The notes: generated from the letters alone by a model not told the origin. Counted from the stretch's first letter, positions 1-5,237 are shown. The stretch is 7,528 bases of DNA from an uncultured Clostridia bacterium (GCA_947385185.1 CANDJX010000078.1:1-7528); one strand, 5' to 3'. Translations and numbers: made by a program.

Positions 1-86
1 GGATATTGAAGTGTATCGACGCGGGCAGAAAGGCGGGAGTGACCGCGCCCGAAAACGAAAAGATCACGACGAATTTCATAAGATAA
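1..86 (+). CDS. 3' end of an unidentified protein gene (partial)
   Basis: The window opens inside a reading frame (frame starting at base 3) that runs 27 codons to a TAA at 84-86. The last residues read ...GVTAPENEKITTNFIR. The codons favour G/C at third positions, as in the chromosomal genes at 4028-5924, and a hairpin terminator follows 32 bases after the stop. Both support a genuine gene end. The frame starting at base 2 stays open longer but runs straight through the terminator, so I prefer this one. Too little remains to name the protein. Confidence 0.5.
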   Translation, partial: ILKCIDAGRKAGVTAPENEKITTNFIR

Positions 87-120
87 TAAAAGGCGTAAAA
101 TCCGATCATAGTAAACCGAA

Positions 121-154
121 AACCCCGCTCGGATACAGCTCTTGCGGGGTTTTT
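121..154 (+). terminator. Rho-independent terminator
   Basis: AACCCCGC (121-128) pairs perfectly with GCGGGGTT (144-151) across a 15-base loop, and a T-run (150-154) follows. It ends the partial gene on the left. On the minus strand the same hairpin is followed by four T, so it may also stop transcription from the leftward ATPase gene that ends at 213. Confidence 0.8.
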
Positions 155-187
155 GACTATAGTGCATAATACATATCGGCGCAATAT

Positions 188-203
188 AAAAATATATATT
201 TTT
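188..203. repeat. AT-only palindrome downstream of the ATPase gene
   Basis: A 16-base perfect palindrome, AAAAA-TATATA-TTTTT, lies 9 bases past the stop codon of the leftward ATPase gene. It could act as a weak 3' end signal for that transcript, but it lacks the GC stem of a normal terminator. Function unknown. Confidence 0.35.
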
Positions 204-212
204 CGTAAGGAT

Positions 213-1556
213 TTACAGAAATATAGCCATATAGACCGGAAGATACAGAATATCGTCCTTCATCATCAGGTCTTTGGTATAAAGAATGTACGGCTGTCTG
301 TATCTGCCTTTGAATTTCGCCATAAATTTATCAAGCGACGAATGGATTTGGTATTTGCCTGATTTTACCTCGATAGGCGAAATTTTACGGTTTTCGGAGA
401 TGAGAAAATCAATTTCCATATGGTTTTCCCGATGTAAGGAATCACTTCTGGAATAAAAATAGAGCTTATGTCCGTTTCTTCTCAGTATTTGAGCAACGAT
501 ATTTTCCATAAGCATACCTTCGTTTATATTCAGCCGATCGAATAGAATGGACTTGTAAAGTTCGTTCTGAATGTAAGGTAAATCCATAAAAGCCATCGTG
601 ACGAGTAGTCCGGTATCGCTCACGTAGCATTTTTGTGTTGTATGGTCTGAACTTAGCGCAAGACCTATGTTTGGATCGGTGCAATTATAGCACTGATTGA
701 TAATCATTGCTTCGTGAAGCCATACGAAAGCATCCTCGTAAGTCCTGAATCGCGCTTCCGTTCCAAGAGAAGAAAGTTTATATTTTTTTTCCTTTTTGGA
801 GAGCTGCGCGGGAATGTTATCGAAAATTGCAAAGACCTTATCTTCATAACCTTCCGCAAATTTGGTAACGTCTTCACGATACAGGTTCAGAATAGTTCGT
901 TTTGCCCGGTCTGCGCGTTCGAAACTTTTATCCGGAAGATAGGCAAGCACAGCTTGAGGCATACCGCCGACAAGCATATACTGCTTAAAACAGTTCATTA
1001 CTTTGCGGTGAACAGCGTCACCGAGAGGACGGCGTTTATCATAGAATTCTTTGAGCGACGGTACCGTAACGTTATCTTCCAATGCCCATAGAAACTCCTC
1101 AAAGTCCATAGGAAACATTTCGATATGTTCTTCTTCGGAAGGGATCACGATATTCTGCGTGTTCTTTTTAAGGCGAATAAGCGAACCCGTTTCAAGATAG
1201 TCATACCGCCCGTCGGCAACAAGGTATTTTATGAACTGTCTTGCGGCGGGGAATTGTTGTACTTCGTCAAATACGATAAGCGACTCTCTCGGATAGAGCA
1301 CGACGCCGTAAAAAGTCGATAGTTTTTGGAAAAACAGATCTAAATCATATCTTTCATTGGAAAACATATTTTCGATATCTTTGGAGATATTTGCGAAATC
1401 AATGATGATATAACTTTTATATTCGTTTTTTGCAAATTCTTCGGCGACGAAACTTTTCCCGACACGCCTTGCGCCGTCTATCATCAACGCGGTAGAACCG
1501 TTACTCGTTTTTTTCCATTCAATAAGGTCTTGATAAATTTTTCGTTTGAGAATCAT
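213..1556 (-). CDS. AAA family ATPase with C-terminal DUF4143 domain
   Basis: This 447-residue protein has the usual size and plan of the AAA_14 plus DUF4143 family, a large group of predicted cytoplasmic ATPases of unknown function that often occur in several copies per genome. The Walker A motif is GARRVGKS (28-35) and the hydrophobic-DE Walker B is SLIVFDE (92-98). A sensor-like ETGSL follows. Near the C-terminus, EIDFL (381-385) and IEVKSGK (395-401) form a PD-(D/E)xK-like nuclease signature with D383, E396 and K398 as candidate catalytic residues. No truncation or frameshift is seen. The start is supported by GAGGG at 1564-1568, seven bases upstream. The gene stands alone, transcribed away from the structured RNA unit, with its own promoter. 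Family assignment is firm. Whether the nuclease-like part cuts DNA, and what the protein acts on, cannot be read from the sequence. Confidence 0.9.
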   Translation of the reverse strand: MILKRKIYQDLIEWKKTSNGSTALMIDGARRVGKSFVAEEFAKNEYKSYIIIDFANISKDIENMFSNERYDLDLFFQKLSTFYGVVLYPRESLIVFDEVQQFPAARQFIKYLVADGRYDYLETGSLIRLKKNTQNIVIPSEEEHIEMFPMDFEEFLWALEDNVTVPSLKEFYDKRRPLGDAVHRKVMNCFKQYMLVGGMPQAVLAYLPDKSFERADRAKRTILNLYREDVTKFAEGYEDKVFAIFDNIPAQLSKKEKKYKLSSLGTEARFRTYEDAFVWLHEAMIINQCYNCTDPNIGLALSSDHTTQKCYVSDTGLLVTMAFMDLPYIQNELYKSILFDRLNINEGMLMENIVAQILRRNGHKLYFYSRSDSLHRENHMEIDFLISENRKISPIEVKSGKYQIHSSLDKFMAKFKGRYRQPYILYTKDLMMKDDILYLPVYMAIFL

Positions 1557-1586
1557 AAAAATGCCCTCGATTGTCTGTTTGAGGAT

Positions 1587-1615
1587 ATTATATCACATGA
1601 AACACGAAAAAGCAA
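1587..1615 (-). promoter_or_regulatory. Promoter of the ATPase/DUF4143 gene
   Basis: On the minus strand, TTGCTT (1610-1615) and a perfect TATAAT (1587-1592) are separated by exactly 17 bases, with the expected start of transcription about 20-25 bases upstream of the ATG at 1556. The -35 element falls inside the first unit of a 33-bp tandem repeat, so anything binding the repeat would affect this promoter. Confidence 0.7.
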
Positions 1616-1692
1616 CTAACGAACATGAGAATTTGCACGAAAAAGCAACTAACAAACATGAGAATTTGCACGAAAAAGCAACTAACGGACAT
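1603..1692. repeat. 33-bp tandem repeat, 2.7 copies, overlapping the ATPase promoter
   Basis: Units begin at 1603, 1636 and 1669. The first two are 33 bp and differ by one base; the third matches for about 24 bases and then diverges. Each unit carries AAGCAA, which on the minus strand is the -35 word TTGCTT. The copy nearest the ATPase gene supplies its -35 element. The repeat also stays open as a repeated 11-residue peptide (HEKATNxHENL) starting from an ATG at 1597, but the possible ribosome site there (GAGG at 1581-1584) is 12 bases away. A DNA-level role, such as an operator array, looks more likely than a peptide. Confidence 0.75.
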
Positions 1693-1697
1693 TCGGA

Positions 1698-1720
1698 GGA
1701 AATTTACTATCCAAATTTCC
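1698..1720. repeat. 8-bp inverted repeat between divergent units
   Basis: GGAAATTT (1698-1705) and AAATTTCC (1713-1720) are perfect inverse complements with a 7-base gap. The site lies between the 33-bp repeats and the promoter of the structured RNA. There is no T-run, so it is not a terminator; a protein binding site is possible. Confidence 0.4.
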
Positions 1721-1772
1721 GGTCCTAAAGCAGAGCCGTATCGTTTTTGTTTTGACAGTAGTCATTTTGTTA

Positions 1773-1801
1773 TTGACATAGTTTACATTATTTGATAGAA
1801 T
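1773..1801 (+). promoter_or_regulatory. Strong promoter of the structured RNA
   Basis: A perfect TTGACA (1773-1778) is followed, after 17 bases, by TAGAAT (1796-1801). The predicted start of transcription is about G1808. That is exactly the first base of the outer stem of the RNA described next, which supports both calls. Confidence 0.75.
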
Positions 1802-1807
1802 ATAACA

Positions 1808-1968
1808 GTCAGGCAAATTAAATATTTTTTTCTCGGAATGAGTATAGTATCGGTAGAACTATACTCTGAAATCGCACAAACCTCATTCCGAGGAATTTGT
1901 TTGCCTGACAGCACGCGACGAACGGTATGTTCTATACGCCGTACTTCGCATGAGGGACGGCGTTTTTT
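1808..1968 (+). ncRNA. Putative structured small RNA of about 160 nt
   Basis: The sequence between a strong promoter and a strong terminator folds into nested stems and has no convincing coding capacity. The outer stem pairs GTCAGGCAAA (1808-1817) with TTTGCCTGAC (1900-1909), 10 bp without mismatch. After an internal loop (1818-1831 and 1893-1899), CTCGGAATGAG (1832-1842) pairs perfectly with CTCATTCCGAG (1882-1892). An apical hairpin forms from TATAGT (1843-1848) and ACTATA (1858-1863); it can extend to nine pairs by competing for GAG 1840-1842, so two alternative folds exist. Bases 1864-1881 are left unpaired in the main fold. A 26-base linker leads to the terminator. The unit converges on the XRE regulator gene and ends at its stop codon. 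I do not recognise the RNA family. The overall shape recalls 6S-type and retron RNAs, but no reverse transcriptase is present and the sequence does not match 6S as I know it. Confidence 0.6.
1936..1968 (+). terminator. Terminator of the structured RNA
   Basis: ACGCCGT (1936-1942) pairs with ACGGCGT (1957-1963). Above an A/G mismatch, CTTC (1944-1947) pairs with GAGG (1952-1955, one G-T pair), closing a GCAT tetraloop. Six T (1963-1968) follow directly. The T-run overlaps the TAA stop (1967-1969) of the converging XRE gene, so the hairpin also lies just beyond that gene. Confidence 0.85.
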
Positions 1969-2452
1969 ATTTATACGGCGTTCTGTCGTCGGTCCTGCCG
2001 AGCAGGTAATCGATCGAAACGCCGAAATATTCGGCTAACGGTCTGATATGTTCGAGGGAGGGCAGGCAACCCGTTCTGATCCATTCGTAGATGGAATTGT
2101 ACGCGAAAGGCATTTTATTCGATACAGTCGAGAACTTTTCGCCGCGTTCGTCGGTCAGCTGTCTGAGCCTGGCGTGAAAATCGGTCGGGTGCTCGGACGC
2201 ATAGAATTCGTTGTTATCCGTTTCGCCCAACAGATAATACAAAGAAACATTTATCTTATCCGCGATTTTGATAAGAGATTTCAAGCTCGGAATAATTCCG
2301 TACCTTGTCGCGCGGATAATCACATCTCTGCTCACGCCTACGCGTTTCGGAAAATCTTTTTTCTCGCATTCCTGGTCGTCTATTATCTGTTTGATTCTGC
2401 TTTGAAACGTCGCGGATACGTTGTTAGACGCGCTTTCCGGATTTTTAGCCAT
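1967..2452 (-). CDS. XRE-family regulator with two tandem helix-turn-helix domains
   Basis: A 161-residue predicted DNA-binding protein made of two Cro/CI (XRE) domains in tandem, roughly residues 17-79 and 91-156. The domain ends are near-repeats of each other: INVSLYYLLGETD (68-79) and FGVSIDYLLGRTDD (143-156), the usual last helix of many Firmicutes XRE proteins. No enzymatic domain is attached. The start is supported by a G-rich site (GGGTGG) a few bases upstream of the ATG. The gene is divergent from the SLOG gene at 2595, and the 142-base spacer contains two palindromes overlapping both promoters, so it is probably an autoregulating repressor of the pair (inference). A frameshifted paralogue with an identical last 16 residues lies at 3299-3761. 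Confidence 0.85.
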   Translation of the reverse strand: MAKNPESASNNVSATFQSRIKQIIDDQECEKKDFPKRVGVSRDVIIRATRYGIIPSLKSLIKIADKINVSLYYLLGETDNNEFYASEHPTDFHARLRQLTDERGEKFSTVSNKMPFAYNSIYEWIRTGCLPSLEHIRPLAEYFGVSIDYLLGRTDDRTPYK

Positions 2453-2478
2453 AATACCACCCTATTTTTTTAATTATT

Positions 2479-2506
2479 TTAGTCAAAATTCTATATTTTT
2501 GACTAA
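2479..2506. promoter_or_regulatory. Operator palindrome 1 of the XRE/SLOG spacer
   Basis: TTAGTCAA (2479-2486) and TTGACTAA (2499-2506) are perfect inverse complements 12 bases apart; the match extends inward by AA/TT. The site covers the -35 region of the rightward promoter and the start of the leftward transcript. The likely ligand is the two-domain XRE protein encoded next door (inference). Confidence 0.65.
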
Positions 2507-2511
2507 TGATA

Positions 2512-2543
2512 TGTTATAATATCCTCATATCGGAATTAGTCAA
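2512..2543. promoter_or_regulatory. Overlapping divergent promoters for the XRE and SLOG genes
   Basis: Rightward: an extended -10, TG-T-TATAAT, occupies 2512-2520, with no good -35. Leftward: TTGACT (2538-2543 on the minus strand), 16 bases, then TATTAT (2516-2521 on the minus strand). The two -10 elements overlap by five bases, so RNA polymerase could serve only one direction at a time. The leftward -35 lies inside operator palindrome 2. Confidence 0.55.
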
Positions 2544-2563
2544 TATTATCGACTTTTGATTAA
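2536..2563. promoter_or_regulatory. Operator palindrome 2 of the XRE/SLOG spacer
   Basis: TTAGTCAA (2536-2543) and TTGATTAA (2556-2563) repeat the half-sites of palindrome 1 with one mismatch and the same 12-base gap. The palindrome centres are 57 bases apart. A fifth half-site, TTGACTAA (2575-2582), stands alone just before the SLOG start codon. The site covers the leftward -35. Confidence 0.65.
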
Positions 2564-2594
2564 AAAAATATTATTTGACTAAAAAATATTACTT

Positions 2595-3062
2595 ATGAAA
2601 TCATGTACTTTTTTCGGACATCGTAAAATGAACGTTCTGCAGTACGACGAAAAACTGACGAACATTATTATCGACCTTATCGAGAATAAAGGGGTGGGGC
2701 AATTTTACTCGGGTTTTCGCGGCGATTTCGACGTCTATTGCAGTCGTCTGGTACACAACCTTAAAAAGAAGTATCCGCATATAAAGAATACCATGACACT
2801 TTCTTATATTCCGTACTCGAAAGCGGGCGCGGAGTATGCGTTCTCTTTGCCGGATTGCTTCGACGACAGTATTTATATTCTCGAAAAGAAAGTCCCGCCG
2901 CGTCTGGCGATAATCGAAACGAACAAACAGCTTGTCGATATATCCGATTATATCATAGCCGGCTTAATGTTTCACGGCGGCGGGGCGTATACGGCTTGCA
3001 AATATGCGTACAAAAGAAAAAAGCCGATCATAAGCGTAGTGGACGGCTGGGAGATGTATTAA
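2595..3062 (+). CDS. SLOG-superfamily protein (YpsA/DprA-like nucleotide-binding fold)
   Basis: A 155-residue cytoplasmic protein with the hallmarks of the short stand-alone SLOG proteins of Firmicutes. It starts KSCTFFGHR (2-10, first strand and loop). It continues with a helix ending in LIENKGV and the glycine/aspartate loop FYSGFRGDFD (37-46), and ends with a second glycine-rich phosphate-binding-type loop, MFHGGGAYTACKYA (124-137), and the final strand KKPIISV. The SLOG fold binds nucleotides or nucleotide-derived ligands; many members have been proposed as sensors or effectors in bacterial conflict and stress systems, but the function of this one is unknown. The length is normal for a single-domain member. 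There is no clear Shine-Dalgarno sequence before the ATG, unlike most genes here, so translation may be weak or depend on a very AT-rich leader. It pairs with the divergent XRE gene. Confidence 0.75.
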   Translation: MKSCTFFGHRKMNVLQYDEKLTNIIIDLIENKGVGQFYSGFRGDFDVYCSRLVHNLKKKYPHIKNTMTLSYIPYSKAGAEYAFSLPDCFDDSIYILEKKVPPRLAIIETNKQLVDISDYIIAGLMFHGGGAYTACKYAYKRKKPIISVVDGWEMY

Positions 3063-3071
3063 CGGGTGCGA

Positions 3072-3092
3072 GATATTTCGAAATGAAATATC
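3072..3092 (+). repeat. Hairpin just after the SLOG gene
   Basis: GATATTTC (3072-3079) and GAAATATC (3085-3092) form a perfect 8-bp stem with a 5-base loop, 10 bases past the stop codon. No T-run follows, so it is more likely an mRNA end-protecting structure than a terminator. A second 7-bp stem, ATTTTGC/GCAAAAT, follows within 3109-3132. I see no gene in 3063-3298. Confidence 0.4.
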
Positions 3093-3238
3093 CGAAAACG
3101 GCTTCTCCATTTTGCCGTCGGCAGCAAAATTTCAGTGAGAGCATAAGCTCATATGACAAAAAACAGAGAACTTTAATGAATGGATTGGTATGCGGAAAAT
3201 GTAAATAAATAAGTTTTCGGTTTTAATACTTAAAAGAT

Positions 3239-3281
3239 AAAGGCGGAATCGTTTCCCGAAAAACGATTCCGCCTTTAATTT
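3239..3281. terminator. Bidirectional terminator between SLOG and the decayed XRE copy
   Basis: A perfect 16-bp stem pairs AAAGGCGGAATCGTTT (3239-3254) with 3261-3276 across a 6-base loop. TAATTTTT follows on the plus strand and a T-rich stretch on the minus strand. It can end both the rightward SLOG transcript and the leftward XRE transcript that stops at 3299. Confidence 0.85.
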
Positions 3282-3298
3282 TTCCGACGAGTGAAGTT

Positions 3299-3761
3299 TT
3301 ACTTATACGGCGTTCTGTCGTCCGTTCTGCCGAGCAAATAATCGATCGAAACATGGAAGTATTCGGCAATGATTATCAGATCGTCGATCAGCGGCAAGCA
3401 ATTTATTTTGTACCATTGGGCTATGTTATTCCGATGTATCAATAGTTCTCGAGCCAATTTATATCTGGTGTTGATGTTGCGCTCCGTACGCAATTCTTCC
3501 GGACGTTCCAAAAAAGTTTTCGGACTCTTTGATTTATCGAAATATTCATCGTCCGTATATGCGATTAAATAATCAACCGAAATATTGAAGTAGTCGGCAA
3601 TATCGATTAAAGACGGCGTTTTCGGGACAATACCGTAGTTATACGCATTGGAAAACAGTACGGTTTATACCGATGGTTTCGGCTTTTTTCTCCTTGCTTT
3701 TAATATCTATATCGTTTGTCAGTTCGATAAATCTTTTTTGAAACTCTTTTGAAATAGCCAT
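3299..3761 (-). pseudogene. Frameshifted two-domain XRE regulator, paralogue of 1967-2452
   Basis: From an ATG at 3759-3761 a frame reads MAISKEFQKRFIELTNDIDI... for 40 codons and stops at 3639-3641. The homology continues in another frame, from ...NAYNYGIVPK through DYFNISVDYL to the stop at 3299. The break sits at a short T-run (minus strand; plus-strand A-run at 3652-3655). Restoring two bases or removing one rejoins the frames, and the two-base version keeps the spacing of the intact paralogue. Together the pieces encode two XRE domains of about the same length as the 161-residue neighbour. The last 16 residues (SIDYLLGRTDDRTPYK) are identical and the 3' ends are clearly alike in DNA. The downstream frame is closed by a TAA just before the break, so it cannot be read alone from the native start. 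Real decay is most likely; an assembly error is possible. Confidence 0.75.
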
Positions 3762-3777
3762 TTGATATTCCTCGCAT

Positions 3778-3808
3778 TATAGACAACAAGCAGTTTACAT
3801 TGTCGTTA
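3778..3808. promoter_or_regulatory. Operator palindrome 1 of the second XRE cassette
   Basis: TATAGACA (3778-3785) and TGTCGTTA (3801-3808) form an imperfect inverted repeat (6 of 8 positions) with a 15-base gap. The right half-site lies at the same distance from the -10 element (16 to 9 bases before it) as TTGACTAA does in the first cassette. The call rests on this parallel and on palindrome 2; alone it would be weak. Confidence 0.45.
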
Positions 3809-3822
3809 TATAATGATATAAT
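3794..3822 (+). promoter_or_regulatory. Rightward promoter of the second XRE cassette
   Basis: TTTACA (3794-3799), 17 bases, then a perfect TATAAT (3817-3822). As in the first cassette, a leftward -10 (TATTAT on the minus strand, 3818-3823) overlaps the rightward one by five bases. The promoter drives the short frame at 3894 and possibly, by read-through, the radical SAM gene. Confidence 0.65.
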
Positions 3823-3835
3823 ATGGATATTTCAT

Positions 3836-3866
3836 AAACGACATTACGCAATGTAAATTGTCGTTA
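3836..3866. promoter_or_regulatory. Operator palindrome 2 of the second XRE cassette
   Basis: AAACGACA (3836-3843) and TGTCGTTA (3859-3866) match as inverse complements at 7 of 8 positions with a 15-base gap, the same gap as palindrome 1 of this cassette. The centres of the two palindromes are 58 bases apart, against 57 in the first cassette. The half-site sequence differs from the TTGACTAA of the first cassette. Confidence 0.55.
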
Positions 3867-3893
3867 GTATGCATAAATAACGGAGGATTTAAT

Positions 3894-3947
3894 ATGAAAT
3901 CATATCCGCATTGCGAACGTCGGTTCCGTCGAAAGTCAGCGGAATAA
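3894..3947 (+). CDS. 17-codon reading frame, possible remnant of an effector gene
   Basis: ATG at 3894 follows GGAGG (3882-3886) at good spacing and reads MKSYPHCERRFRRKSAE before TAA. It occupies the place the SLOG gene has in the first cassette and shares its first ten bases, ATGAAATCAT. It may be the leftover start of a deleted SLOG-like gene, a tiny leader peptide, or chance. Ten identical bases are suggestive, not proof; the rest of the similarity is weak. Confidence 0.35.
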   Translation: MKSYPHCERRFRRKSAE

Positions 3948-3979
3948 TTTTATTGCGCGATGATTTTGCGTCGTTTCGG

Positions 3980-4009
3980 TTGTGCTTTCGCCGTCGCTTA
4001 TGTTACAAT
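3980..4009 (+). promoter_or_regulatory. Probable promoter of the radical SAM gene
   Basis: TTGTGC (3980-3985), 18 bases, then TACAAT (4004-4009) carrying the extended TG at 4001-4002. Transcription would start near 4016, giving a very short leader that is essentially the ribosome site GGAGA (4016-4020) plus seven bases before the ATG. Confidence 0.5.
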
Positions 4010-4027
4010 ATAAGCGGAGAGTGAAGC

Positions 4028-4942
4028 ATGAGATACAACGCGCTGTCAAATTATCTGACGCGGCGGTTCGGCGGCAAGGTTTATAAACTCGCGCTTGACG
4101 GCGGCATGACGTGTCCGAATCGCGACGGGAAGGTCGGTTTCGGCGGCTGCGTTTTCTGCTCCGAAGGCGGGAGCGGCGATTTTGCCGAGCCTTACGACGG
4201 CGATGTCTGCGGCATGATCGAACGCGCGAAAGCCCGCGTCCGCTCGAAATTTTGCGGCGATAAGTTCATCGCGTATTTCCAGAGCCATACTAACACTTAC
4301 GCTTCCGCGCAGTATCTCGAGCGGCTGTTTTCGGCTGCGATTTCGCACCCGTCCGTTGTTGCGCTGTCCGTCGGTACGCGTCCGGACTGCCTGCCGCCCG
4401 ACGTTCTCGACCTGCTCAAAGCGTTGAACGCGCAAAAACCCGTGTTCGTCGAGCTCGGACTTCAGACGGTGCACGACCGCACGGCGCGGCTTTTGCGCAG
4501 GGGATACGAAACCGCGGTATACGACGAGGCGGCGAAGAACTTAAGGGAACGCGGCATAAACGTCGTCGCGCACGTCATACTCGGACTGCCCGGCGAAACG
4601 AAGGAGGATATGCTCGAAACGGTGCGGCGCGTCGGGAGTACGGCGGACGGGATAAAACTGCAGCTCCTGCACGTTCTGCGCGGCACCGAACTCGAAAAGA
4701 TGTACGCGCGCGGCGAAGCGACTCCGCTCGGGCTCGACGAATATACCGACCTGCTTGCCGATTGCGTAGAGGCTCTGCCGCCGGATACGATCGTGCATCG
4801 ACTGACGGGCGACGCGCCCAAACGCCTGCTCGTCGCGCCCGAATGGTCGGCGGATAAAAAGCGCGTGCTTAATGCGATTTCTTCGACGTTCGACCGCCGC
4901 GACGTAAAACAGGGCAAAAATTTCGTTCCCGCGCCGCAATGA
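4028..4942 (+). CDS. TIGR01212-family radical SAM protein (YhcC/YtqA-like)
   Basis: A 304-residue radical SAM enzyme of full family length. The iron-sulfur cysteines are C29, C41 and C44 (CPNRD...GGCVFC), with the wider C-x11-C-x2-C spacing of this family rather than the classic CxxxCxxC. Other family blocks are YFQSHTNTYA (83-92), VGTRPDCL (115-122), ELGLQT (142-147) and the glycine motif HVILGLPGET (182-191). Homologues are E. coli YhcC and B. subtilis YtqA. The latter has been linked, as MnmL, to conversion of a carboxymethylaminomethyl group on tRNA wobble uridine; I cite this from memory, and the assignment here is by family only. The MnmM-type methyltransferase partner is not in the window. 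GGAGAG precedes the ATG. No terminator follows; a 10-bp repeat array separates it from the HAD gene. Confidence 0.9.
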   Translation: MRYNALSNYLTRRFGGKVYKLALDGGMTCPNRDGKVGFGGCVFCSEGGSGDFAEPYDGDVCGMIERAKARVRSKFCGDKFIAYFQSHTNTYASAQYLERLFSAAISHPSVVALSVGTRPDCLPPDVLDLLKALNAQKPVFVELGLQTVHDRTARLLRRGYETAVYDEAAKNLRERGINVVAHVILGLPGETKEDMLETVRRVGSTADGIKLQLLHVLRGTELEKMYARGEATPLGLDEYTDLLADCVEALPPDTIVHRLTGDAPKRLLVAPEWSADKKRVLNAISSTFDRRDVKQGKNFVPAPQ

Positions 4943-4980
4943 CGATCGGGAATATGCGCCGTATGATTCCGTCCGCATTG

Positions 4981-5210
4981 ACGACGATTATAAACGATAA
5001 AATACAATAATCGATAATAATCGACGATAACAAATTATAAAATACGATAACGGACGACAATCGACGACAGCCGACAACAGCAAACGATAAAATACGATAA
5101 CGGACGACAATCGACGATAACAAACAATAATCGACGAATACAAACGATAAATTACGAAAACCGACGATTGCCGACGTAAGAACACGAAAGACGACGGCAA
5201 GCGACGATCG
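4981..5210. repeat. Array of about 23 degenerate 10-bp repeats
   Basis: The interval between the radical SAM and HAD genes is a strictly 10-base-periodic array. Typical units are TCGACGATAA, AATACGATAA, CAAACGATAA and CGGACGACAA. ACGA occupies positions 4-7 in 16 of the 23 units, with no slip of register over 230 bases. A higher-order duplication is also visible: 31 identical bases at 5037-5067 and 5087-5117, exactly five units apart. Because 10 is not a multiple of 3, the reverse strand reads as a 10-residue repeat and stays open for long stretches; I regard that as a by-product, not a gene. The transcript strand is A-rich with little self-complementarity. Function unknown. Confidence 0.85.
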
Positions 5211-5237
5211 GGGAATTATCGATACAAGGAAATTGAA

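Noticed and set aside
2..166. Longer open frame at the left edge
   Set aside because: It runs through a perfect terminator hairpin and its codon use is unlike the nearby genes.
1603..1692. CRISPR array at the 33-bp repeats
   Set aside because: The units are contiguous, with no unique spacers, and no cas genes are present. The same applies to the repeats at 6695-6825.
1597..1728. Open frame of 43 codons with an 11-residue peptide repeat
   Set aside because: It coincides with the DNA tandem repeat, its possible ribosome site is 12 bases away, and it overlaps the promoter of the opposite gene. Kept only as an alternative in the repeat entry.
1808..1968. Retron-type or 6S RNA
   Set aside because: No reverse transcriptase gene is present, and I could not match the sequence to conserved 6S features. 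Shape alone is not enough to name it.
1838..2038. 66-codon frame through the structured RNA and into the XRE gene
   Set aside because: No ribosome binding site, it runs through the terminator and antisense to the XRE gene, and the sequence is better explained by base-paired stems.
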